Source: Nitrosomonadales bacterium (lineage in GTDB: Bacteria > Pseudomonadota > Gammaproteobacteria > Burkholderiales > Gallionellaceae). Taken from it: a DNA stretch of 57,126 bases. Where the stretch lies: positions 1 to 57,126 of the forward strand of contig JACPYR010000032.1 in the NCBI GenBank assembly GCA_016195965.1, written 5' to 3'. A model generated the notes under the pieces. The model worked only from the letters and a program-made list of their open reading frames with translations, was not told the DNA's origin and ran no database searches. Made by a program: the position numbers and the translations under genes. Positions 50,818 to 57,126 of the stretch are shown one piece after another (positions within the stretch are counted from its first letter, which is position 1; each line of letters begins with the position of its first letter).

Positions 50818-51178
50818 TGCTGGGATTAAATTCAATATACAGGCTGATGTTGCCGCCCAATGGAATCTTGACCGAATAGCTGGCGCTCAAGACCGGCCTG
50901 CCGTTATCGCTGGAAATATCGATATCGTCAGCCTTGATCGCGGTGATGTTATCGATCACGGCGCGCTTGTCGAAAGACACCTTGACGTCATGCGGGGTGG
51001 CTTTTTGCATGTCGGGATCGTGCGCCATTGCAATGAAGATATTCTTGATCTTGGCCTCTTCCATATAAGCCGGAACCAGCTTAAGCCCGGTGATGCCGAG
51101 AAACACGAGCAGGAAAGCCCCAAAAATAAATCCGCCAAAGCTAATACCCCGTTGTTGCGCTGGCATTGCAGTATGCAT
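50804..51178 (-). CDS. DUF4845 membrane protein
   Basis: 124 residues. A single N-terminal membrane helix (GGFIFGAFLLVFLGITGLKL) is followed by a small domain that should face the periplasm (LVPAYMEEAKIKNIFIAMAH, VKIPLGGNISLYIEFNP). Proteins of this family stand between lepB and rnc in many Beta- and Gammaproteobacteria; no function is known. The position in the block is as expected, with 14 bases to the lepB stop and overlap with rnc. Confidence 0.85.
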   Translation of the reverse strand: MHTAMPAQQRGISFGGFIFGAFLLVFLGITGLKLVPAYMEEAKIKNIFIAMAHDPDMQKATPHDVKVSFDKRAVIDNITAIKADDIDISSDNGRPVLSASYSVKIPLGGNISLYIEFNPSSDGK

Positions 51179-51192
51179 TTCTCCCCCCGGTT

Positions 51193-51996
51193 TTAGTTGA
51201 TCGATAGCCCTATGCGTTTCAAATCAGAAAAATTCATCCAGATGAAAAAAGCCTTGCCGACGATCTGGTTGTCCGGCACAAATCCCCAGTAACGGCTGTC
51301 CCGGCTGTTGTCGCGATTATCGCCCATCATGAAGTATTGACCTTGAGGCACCTTGCAGCGCACCAGCTCATTGTCATAACTGCAATTCGCGCGACCGGGA
51401 AATTCGGCCACCGAACCCAGATGCACGGTCGGCATCTCGGGATTGACGAGCAAAGAATGTTTACGCTCCCCCAATGTTTCGAGGCGCTTTTCGGTATGCA
51501 CGAAGTTTAGCCCGGTCTCGACATAATTGTAATCGCCCTCAGCCAGCTGGGGCTGCTCAATGCCGTTGATCCACAGGTGCTTGCTGCGATATTCGACGGT
51601 ATCGCCGGGAAGCCCGACCACGCGTTTGATATAATCCAGCGAGGGATTTTCCGGGTAGCGGAACACCATCACGTCGCCGCGCTGCGGGTCACTCAATTGA
51701 ACAATTTTCTGGTTAATCACCGGCAAGCGCACACCGTAGGTAAACTTGTTCACCAGAATAAAGTCGCCCACTTGCAGCGTCGGGATCATCGAGCCAGAAG
51801 GTATCTTGAACGGTTCGATCAAAAAAGAACGGATCACAAACACCACCAGAATTACCGGAAAAAAGCTCTTGGCATATTCCACCCACCATGGCTCGGCAGC
51901 TTCGCTGCCGCGCTTGGCGGCCAATGCGAAGCGGTCCAGCAACCAGATGCCGCCGGTGACCAGCAGCAGCACAAACATAATCAACGCGAAATCCAT
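51193..51996 (-). CDS. lepB: Signal peptidase I
   Basis: Inner-membrane serine protease that removes signal peptides. 267 residues. There are two N-terminal membrane segments (about 2-22 and 45-63). The catalytic Ser is in IPSGSMIPTLQVGDFILV, the general-base Lys in DYIKRVVGLPGD, and the C-terminal box is GDNRDNSRDSRYWGFVP. Eight bases separate it from the upstream lepA stop. The lepA-lepB order is conserved from E. coli on. Confidence 0.97.
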   Translation of the reverse strand: MDFALIMFVLLLVTGGIWLLDRFALAAKRGSEAAEPWWVEYAKSFFPVILVVFVIRSFLIEPFKIPSGSMIPTLQVGDFILVNKFTYGVRLPVINQKIVQLSDPQRGDVMVFRYPENPSLDYIKRVVGLPGDTVEYRSKHLWINGIEQPQLAEGDYNYVETGLNFVHTEKRLETLGERKHSLLVNPEMPTVHLGSVAEFPGRANCSYDNELVRCKVPQGQYFMMGDNRDNSRDSRYWGFVPDNQIVGKAFFIWMNFSDLKRIGLSIN

Positions 51997-52004
51997 TACT
52001 GCTC

Positions 52005-53807
52005 CTATTTATCTTCAACACGCAGGATCGCCAGGAAGGCCTCCTGCGGAATTTCCACACTGCCCACCTGCTTCATGCGCTTCTTGCCGGCTTTCTGTTT
52101 TTCCAGCAGCTTCTTCTTGCGCGAGATGTCGCCGCCGTAGCATTTGGCCAGCACGTTCTTGCGCATCGCCTTGACGTTTTCGCGCGCGATGATGTTCGAG
52201 CCTATGGTCGCCTGGATCGCCACATCGTACATCTGGCGCGGAATCAGCTCGCGCATCTTGGCCGCCACCTCGCGCCCGCGATGCTGGCTGTTGGCGCGAT
52301 GCACGATGATTGCCAGCGCATCCACCTTCTCGCCGTTGATCAGCATGTCCACCTTGACCACATCGGCCGGGCGATATTCCTTGAACTCGTAGTCCATCGA
52401 AGCATAGCCGCGCGATATCGATTTCAGCTTGTCGAAGAAATCCATCACGATTTCCGCCATTGGCATTTCATATATCAGCTTGACCTGCTTGCCGTGGTAG
52501 CTGATGTTGATCTGCACGCCGCGCTTCTGGGTGCACAGCGTGATTACCGAGCCGACATATTCGTTAGGCATGTACAGATTCACCGTGACGATAGGCTCGC
52601 GAATTACTTCGATCTTGGACGGGTCGGGCATCTTGGACGGGTTGTCCACCGTCAGCACCTTGCCGTCGCGCTGCACCACCTCGTAGATCACCGTCGGCGC
52701 GGTGGTGATCAGGTCCATATCGAACTCGCGCTCCAATCGCTCCTGCACGATTTCCATATGCAACAGCCCCAGGAATCCGCAGCGGAAACCGAAGCCCAGC
52801 GCCTGCGAAACTTCCGGCTCGTAACGCAACGCGGCATCGTTCAGCTTGAGCTTCTCCAGCGAGTCGCGCAACGCTTCATACTGGTTTGATTCCACCGGGA
52901 ACAGGCCTGCAAACACCTGCGGCTGCACCTCCTTGAAGCCCGGCAACGGTTGCTGCGCGGGTTTGGCCAGATGGGTGATGGTGTCGCCCACCTTGGCCGC
53001 TTTCAACTCCTTGACACCGGCGATGATGAATCCTACCTGGCCCGCGCTCAGGCTTTCGCGCTGCTGGGACTTGGGCGTAAACACGCCGACATTTTCGGTC
53101 AGATGCTGCGCGCCGGTCGCCATGAACAGGATTTTTTCCTTGGGCTTGAGCGTGCCATTCATCACCCGCACCAGCATCACCACGCCGACGTAATTGTCGA
53201 ACCAGGAATCGATGATCAGCGCCTGCAAAGGAGCGGCCGGATCACCCTTGGGCGGCGGCACCTTGGCTATCATCGCTTCGAGCACATCCTGCACGCCCTC
53301 GCCGGTCTTGGCCGAGCAGCGCACCGCTTCGTGCGCGTCGATGCCGATCACTTCCTCGATCTCCTCGATCGCGTTGTCCGGATTGGCGGAGGGCAAATCG
53401 ATCTTGTTCAGCACCGGTACCACTTCGACGCCCAGGTCCAAAGCCGTGTAGCAATTGGCCACCGTCTGCGCTTCCACTCCCTGCGATGCATCCACGACCA
53501 GCAATGCGCCCTCGCAAGCCGACAGCGAACGCGACACCTCATAGGAGAAATCCACATGGCCGGGCGTGTCGATCAGGTTCAGGTTATAGATCTGGCCATC
53601 GCGCGCCTTGTAGTTTAGTGCGGCAGTTTGCGCCTTGATGGTGATGCCGCGCTCGCGCTCCAGATCCATCGAGTCGAGCACCTGCGCTTCCATTTCACGG
53701 TCCGACAAACCGCCGCACAATTGGATGATGCGGTCCGCCAACGTGGACTTGCCGTGGTCGATGTGGGCAATGATGGAGAAATTACGGATATGCTGCATAG
53801 AGTCCAA
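52005..53807 (-). CDS. lepA: Elongation factor 4 (back-translocating GTPase)
   Basis: Ribosomal GTPase with roles in translation under stress and in 30S biogenesis. 600 residues, the standard length. G1 is [16 protein letters not shown]2 RERGITIK, G3 [16 protein letters not shown] and G4 NKID. The LepA-specific C-terminal domain has [20 protein letters not shown] and [20 protein letters not shown]. No further promoter element was recognised in the 215-base gap that separates it from mucD upstream. Confidence 0.98.
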   Translation of the reverse strand: MDSMQHIRNFSIIAHIDHGKSTLADRIIQLCGGLSDREMEAQVLDSMDLERERGITIKAQTAALNYKARDGQIYNLNLIDTPGHVDFSYEVSRSLSACEGALLVVDASQGVEAQTVANCYTALDLGVEVVPVLNKIDLPSANPDNAIEEIEEVIGIDAHEAVRCSAKTGEGVQDVLEAMIAKVPPPKGDPAAPLQALIIDSWFDNYVGVVMLVRVMNGTLKPKEKILFMATGAQHLTENVGVFTPKSQQRESLSAGQVGFIIAGVKELKAAKVGDTITHLAKPAQQPLPGFKEVQPQVFAGLFPVESNQYEALRDSLEKLKLNDAALRYEPEVSQALGFGFRCGFLGLLHMEIVQERLEREFDMDLITTAPTVIYEVVQRDGKVLTVDNPSKMPDPSKIEVIREPIVTVNLYMPNEYVGSVITLCTQKRGVQINISYHGKQVKLIYEMPMAEIVMDFFDKLKSISRGYASMDYEFKEYRPADVVKVDMLINGEKVDALAIIVHRANSQHRGREVAAKMRELIPRQMYDVAIQATIGSNIIARENVKAMRKNVLAKCYGGDISRKKKLLEKQKAGKKRMKQVGSVEIPQEAFLAILRVEDK

Positions 53808-54022
53808 AATATAAATCCCGCTCCCTCATCCCAACCTTCTGATAAAACCACTAGCCATTCGACTAGACTGTATAACAACTGCAGCCAAGTCGCTGGTTAT
53901 CCCGGAGGGATAAGGTTCATCGCATCTTCTCACGCAAGCGCGAGAAAATCGGGATTAAGTAATACGGCGTTTTCGCAAAGGGCGAATTCTAGCCGATTTG
54001 GGCGGGATACGCAGGGCTGTAA
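53808..54022. other. Gap between mucD and lepA
   Basis: 215 bases. An imperfect hairpin (TTCTCACGC with GCGCGAGAA, about 53926-53945) could end or attenuate the mucD transcript, but no T-run follows. AT-rich sequence near 53840-53880 may hold a lepA promoter. Confidence 0.35.
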
Positions 54023-55417
54023 TTACTTTTCGTCCAGCTTGATCGCGATATACGTCGCATTGTCGCCGCGCCGCACCAGCAATGCGACATTGCGGCCATT
54101 GGGAACCTGCTTGAGCAACTCATTGAACTGCGCCAAGGAGCGAATCTGCACATTGCCGACCGACAGCACCACATCGCCCTGGTGCAATCCGGCGGCACGC
54201 GCAGAGGAACCCTTGACCTCTTCCACCAGCAAACCGCCACTGATTTGCAGCTCTTTCAGCTGTTCAGCGTTCAGCTCGCTGACGCTAATGCCCAATCGCG
54301 CAACCGTCTCGGGCGCATCGTCGGACGGCTTTTTGGCAGCGCGTGCCAGCTTGCCTTCTTCAGGCATTTCACCCACTTCAACCGTGACTTTTTTGGACTC
54401 GCCCTTGCGCCACAACTCGACCACCACCCTGGTACCCGGCTTGACTGCGGCCACCAAGCGCGGCAAATCGATGGAGTTGTTCACCGGCTTGCCGTCAAAC
54501 TTGAGTATCACATCGCTGGCCTCGATGCCTGCCTTGTCGGCCGGGGCGTTTTTTTCCACGCTGCTGATCAGCGCCCCGTTGGGTTTGCTCAAACCAAAAG
54601 ACTCGGCCAGCTCGCGGGTCAATTCCTGTATCGTCACCCCGATACGGCCGCGCGTCACCTTGCCGCTGCTGCGCAACTGGTCAGCCACCTGCATCGCCAC
54701 ATCTATCGGGATCGCAAAAGACAGCCCCATCGAACCACCCGAACGGGTATAGATTTGCGAATTGATGCCGACCACCTCTTCTTCCATATTGAACAATGGG
54801 CCACCGGAATTGCCCGGGTTGATGGCCACATCGGTCTGGATGAACGGCACGAAATTGTCCTGCGGCAAGGAACGCCCCTTGGCGCTGACGATACCGGCGG
54901 TGACGCTGCTATCAAAGCCGAATGGTGAACCGATCGCCACTACCCACTCGCCCACCTTGAGCTTGTTCGGATCCCCCACCGTTATTTTCGGCAAACCGGA
55001 TGCTTCGATTTTCAGCACCGCCACATCGGTACGTTTGTCTACCCCGATCACCTTGGCGCGGAACTCGCGTTTGTCGGTCAGGCGCACGGTGATTTTGTCG
55101 GCACTGTCCACCACATGAGCATTGGTCATGATGTAGCCATCGGCGCTGATGATAAAACCCGAACCCAGTGACTGCGATTCCTGCTCATGCGGAATTTGTG
55201 GCGCAAAGCGGCGGAAAAATTCATAGAATGGATCGTCCTCGGGGATATTGGGAACTCCCGGGGAGTTCTTTATGGTTTGCGTGGTGCTGATATTGACTAC
55301 CGCCGCGCCCTGCTTTTCCACCAGATCGGTGAAATCCGGCAACTCCTTGGCCTGCACCGATACACTGCAAATCACACTCAAGAATAAAACCAATGAATTC
55401 GCAATTATTCTCAGCAT
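54023..55417 (-). CDS. mucD: Periplasmic serine protease/chaperone of the DegP/MucD family
   Basis: 464 residues. A Sec signal peptide (LRIIANSLVLFLSVICSVSV) ends at QAKE. The trypsin-like domain has the full triad: His in MTNAHVVDSADKI, Asp in DKRTDVAVLKIE, Ser in NPGNSGGPLFNME. Two PDZ domains follow (about 265-350 and 375-460), ending RRGDNATYIAIKLDEK. It degrades or holds misfolded envelope proteins and belongs to the sigma-E response, which fits its place behind rseA-rseB-rseC. The ATG at 55417 follows AAGGGA; an ATG five codons earlier is also in frame. Confidence 0.95.
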   Translation of the reverse strand: MLRIIANSLVLFLSVICSVSVQAKELPDFTDLVEKQGAAVVNISTTQTIKNSPGVPNIPEDDPFYEFFRRFAPQIPHEQESQSLGSGFIISADGYIMTNAHVVDSADKITVRLTDKREFRAKVIGVDKRTDVAVLKIEASGLPKITVGDPNKLKVGEWVVAIGSPFGFDSSVTAGIVSAKGRSLPQDNFVPFIQTDVAINPGNSGGPLFNMEEEVVGINSQIYTRSGGSMGLSFAIPIDVAMQVADQLRSSGKVTRGRIGVTIQELTRELAESFGLSKPNGALISSVEKNAPADKAGIEASDVILKFDGKPVNNSIDLPRLVAAVKPGTRVVVELWRKGESKKVTVEVGEMPEEGKLARAAKKPSDDAPETVARLGISVSELNAEQLKELQISGGLLVEEVKGSSARAAGLHQGDVVLSVGNVQIRSLAQFNELLKQVPNGRNVALLVRRGDNATYIAIKLDEK

Positions 55418-55521
55418 ATATTCCCTTTCCATAACGAACGAATCAACATCCCACTACCATAAAAAAACAAGGGTCAAGGCCCAAGATTTCCCTTGCACCT
55501 TTCTCCTTGTATCTTGCTTCG

Positions 55522-55965
55522 CTATTCTTCTCGCCAGGGACGCGCAACATAGGGCCGACTATTCGCCTGGCGCGATGCAATCCATCGGGCAACAACAAAG
55601 CCGGCAATCAAGCCCAGCATCGCACCTGCCGCAGCATAGCCGTCACGTTGCGATGGTTGCTCCACACCCATGCTGGCCAGTGCCGCCCCCACCACCAATA
55701 ACAGCAGCGGCAACAGATAAACCAGGCCTATACCGCGCAATACCGCACCCTCGACAACCGATATGACGACTTCATCGCCGACGCCGGCATGGATGGGATT
55801 ATCCACCCGAAATTGGCGGGGTTTGCTGCAGAACATCTGGGACAGCTTGCCCGTCCCGCACCCCTTGCCGTTGCATTGCTCGCAGCCATTGCCCTGATTG
55901 GCCCGAACCAGGGCATATCGCCCTTCAACCCTCACAATGATGGCGCGCGTTTCCAGCATGATCAT
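55522..55965 (-). CDS. rseC: RseC/SoxR-reducing-system family membrane protein
   Basis: 147 residues. An N-terminal cytoplasmic Cys-rich part with CEQCNGKGCGTG and a further Cys in QMFC is followed by two membrane helices (about 77-97 and 110-128). RseC proteins modulate sigma-E or SoxR signalling; the cysteines may hold a metal or cluster. The ATG overlaps the rseB stop as ATGA. Expected order is rpoE-rseA-rseB-rseC-mucD. Confidence 0.9.
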   Translation of the reverse strand: MIMLETRAIIVRVEGRYALVRANQGNGCEQCNGKGCGTGKLSQMFCSKPRQFRVDNPIHAGVGDEVVISVVEGAVLRGIGLVYLLPLLLLVVGAALASMGVEQPSQRDGYAAAGAMLGLIAGFVVARWIASRQANSRPYVARPWREE

Positions 55966-56924
55966 TTGCCGTTGAAACGTACCGAATCGAGCACCTGCAT
56001 CACGGTACGCGGCGGAACTTCCCCGACCACGGTAATCAAATTTTGGTTCACAACCTTGCGATACAGGCTGACCTCCCCCCGGCTGGATAATCCATCCACA
56101 TCATCTTCATCCTGATCATTCGGTTCGATGAATATCGAAATCGCACTCAACCCGTCGGAAAATACGATTTGCGTCACAGGCGCATGTTTGCCCTGCATGG
56201 GGCGCAAAATCTCCTGGGTCTTTTTGAAACCTGCGGGTAATCTGTCAGCCACCCAACCACTATTGATGGGCGTGAGTGCCGGAGCTTCTTCCGGGGCGGG
56301 GTGAAAATTCTTTTTATGCGGCCAAGCCGAGTTACATTCTTTAATCCAGCCCCGATCAATCTTTCCGCCGATTTGCAATTGCGTAAAAGCGTATTGCTCG
56401 GCCACCTGCTCTTTGTCACCCAGCACGGCAGACTTCAACAACAATCCCGAATCGGTATGCACCCACATTTTATGCGTATAGCGCAAATTATCCCTGGGCT
56501 TAAACAAGATAACCTGGGCATTGTATCCCGCCACGCGCTCTTCCCCCAGCAGCTTGGCCTGATAGTTCGCTCCGAGCGCAGATAATTGCCCGGGCAATAC
56601 AGACGGAAACATGCTGCGCCCCTGTTGACTATCCATGGGTATCATCATGTGGTGGGTATAATTCCAGACTCTTCCATCATGGCGAATGATTTCCCGCTTG
56701 GGGCCATCCAGGCTGACCAGCTTCTCATATTCGCTGTTCGCCTCGTTCAAATGAATAATATTCGCGGTCTCGACGCGATTATCATATTGATATACGAACA
56801 CCCCGTTGTAGTCGATATGATGACCGGCAATAGCGGCGACCTCCAGCCAGCCAAGCGGAGTTCTTTCCGCCGCATGCGCGGCCAGCGCCAGCAGCATCCC
56901 ACCCAGCGCAACTGCCAACCTCAT
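55962..56924 (-). CDS. rseB: Sigma-E regulatory protein RseB/MucB
   Basis: Periplasmic sensor that binds the anti-sigma factor RseA and mislocalised outer-membrane components. About 320 residues. The signal peptide LAVALGGMLLALAAHA is followed by the N-terminal lipid-sensing domain (YNGVFVYQYDNRVETANIIH, LVSLDGPKREIIRHDGRVW) and the C-terminal domain (VFSDGLSAISIFIEP, LDSVRFNGK). The ATG at 56924 is chosen because it starts the signal peptide and AAGGGGG lies 8 bases upstream; the longer frame runs back into rseA. Confidence 0.93.
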   Translation of the reverse strand: MRLAVALGGMLLALAAHAAERTPLGWLEVAAIAGHHIDYNGVFVYQYDNRVETANIIHLNEANSEYEKLVSLDGPKREIIRHDGRVWNYTHHMMIPMDSQQGRSMFPSVLPGQLSALGANYQAKLLGEERVAGYNAQVILFKPRDNLRYTHKMWVHTDSGLLLKSAVLGDKEQVAEQYAFTQLQIGGKIDRGWIKECNSAWPHKKNFHPAPEEAPALTPINSGWVADRLPAGFKKTQEILRPMQGKHAPVTQIVFSDGLSAISIFIEPNDQDEDDVDGLSSRGEVSLYRKVVNQNLITVVGEVPPRTVMQVLDSVRFNGK

Positions 56925-56949
56925 TGCGAATTCCCCCTTGTGCCGCAGT

Positions 56950-57126
56950 TCATTTGGCTTGTTTGGAACTGTTTTGGTACATCGCATCGTCACGGCTGTA
57001 GGTGACAGTTCTGATATAGGATGCTCCACCATTCATTATCGTGCTGGGTGAGAATTCCTGGTGTGCCAGCAGATAAGCATTGGAATCCGTCCGAATTTGC
57101 ATGCTGGCCGGACGCACCGCCGCTTG
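56950..57126 (-). CDS. rseA: Anti-sigma-E factor RseA, C-terminal end (cut by window edge)
   Basis: The last 58 codons of a gene entering from the right edge. The residues NAYLLAHQEFSPSTIMNGGA and YIRTV are typical of the periplasmic tail of betaproteobacterial RseA/MucA proteins. Its stop lies 25 bases before the rseB start. The N-terminal sigma-binding domain and membrane helix, and presumably rpoE, are outside the window. Confidence 0.8.
   Translation of the reverse strand, partial: QAAVRPASMQIRTDSNAYLLAHQEFSPSTIMNGGASYIRTVTYSRDDAMYQNSSKQAK

Overview
The window looks like chromosomal DNA of a betaproteobacterium, most likely from the Nitrosomonadales / Gallionellaceae neighbourhood. This is inferred from gene content and order, not from a search. 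The pointers are the block rseA-rseB-rseC-mucD-lepA-lepB-(DUF4845)-rnc-era-recO, the blocks zipA-ligA and pdxJ-acpS-nagZ, the many cyclic-di-GMP proteins, and a VIT-type iron transporter beside aconitase. Most genes are GC-rich housekeeping genes on the minus strand.

Layout. 1-9.4 kb: end of trxB, an Smr protein, a low-GC GT-C-like membrane protein, an unknown protein, a DUF4124 protein, smc (minus), queF and a PEGA/SHOCT lipoprotein. 9.4-14 kb: an FGGY sugar kinase, tail to tail with a FIST sensor / PAS-GGDEF-EAL pair. 14.3-19.2 kb: acnA, a VIT-family transporter and a broken fumC. 19.2-30 kb: a signalling block with a PAS chemoreceptor preceded by a decayed copy of its own 5' end, an HD-GYP regulator, a sensor kinase split into two reading frames, and a PAS-GGDEF-EAL protein. 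30-41 kb: a minus-strand series reading zipA, ligA, galU, hpt, MTA/MTI phosphorylase, def, K+ channel, preceded by a substrate-binding lipoprotein coupled to a HAMP-PAS-GGDEF-EAL protein. 41-45 kb: nagZ, acpS and pdxJ, interrupted by a low-GC insert carrying an integron attC site. 45-48.3 kb: an LRR protein kinase, a LysR regulator and a DMT exporter. 48.4-57.1 kb: the recO-to-rseA envelope-stress and translation block, cut at the right edge inside rseA.

The more unusual content is in small elements and broken genes. A pair of GTAG-type REP palindromes (about 103 bp) lies in frame inside the smc hinge. A single attC with its gene cassette lies between acpS and nagZ. Two inverted copies of a dispersed repeat flank the MTA/MTI phosphorylase gene, and one is bordered by a 13-bp near-perfect direct repeat that looks like a target-site duplication. 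Two direct copies of a MITE-like repeat lie behind fumC and the chemoreceptor gene. fumC and a hybrid sensor kinase both appear to have lost a short stretch with a frameshift.

Functionally the window combines central metabolism (aconitase, fumarase, a sugar kinase, pyridoxal-phosphate and queuosine synthesis, purine and MTA salvage), DNA maintenance (SMC, LigA, RecO), cell division and wall recycling (ZipA, NagZ), periplasmic quality control (RseA/B/C, MucD) and dense second-messenger sensing (three GGDEF-EAL proteins, one HD-GYP, one chemoreceptor). I see no CRISPR array, rRNA, tRNA or intact transposase gene.
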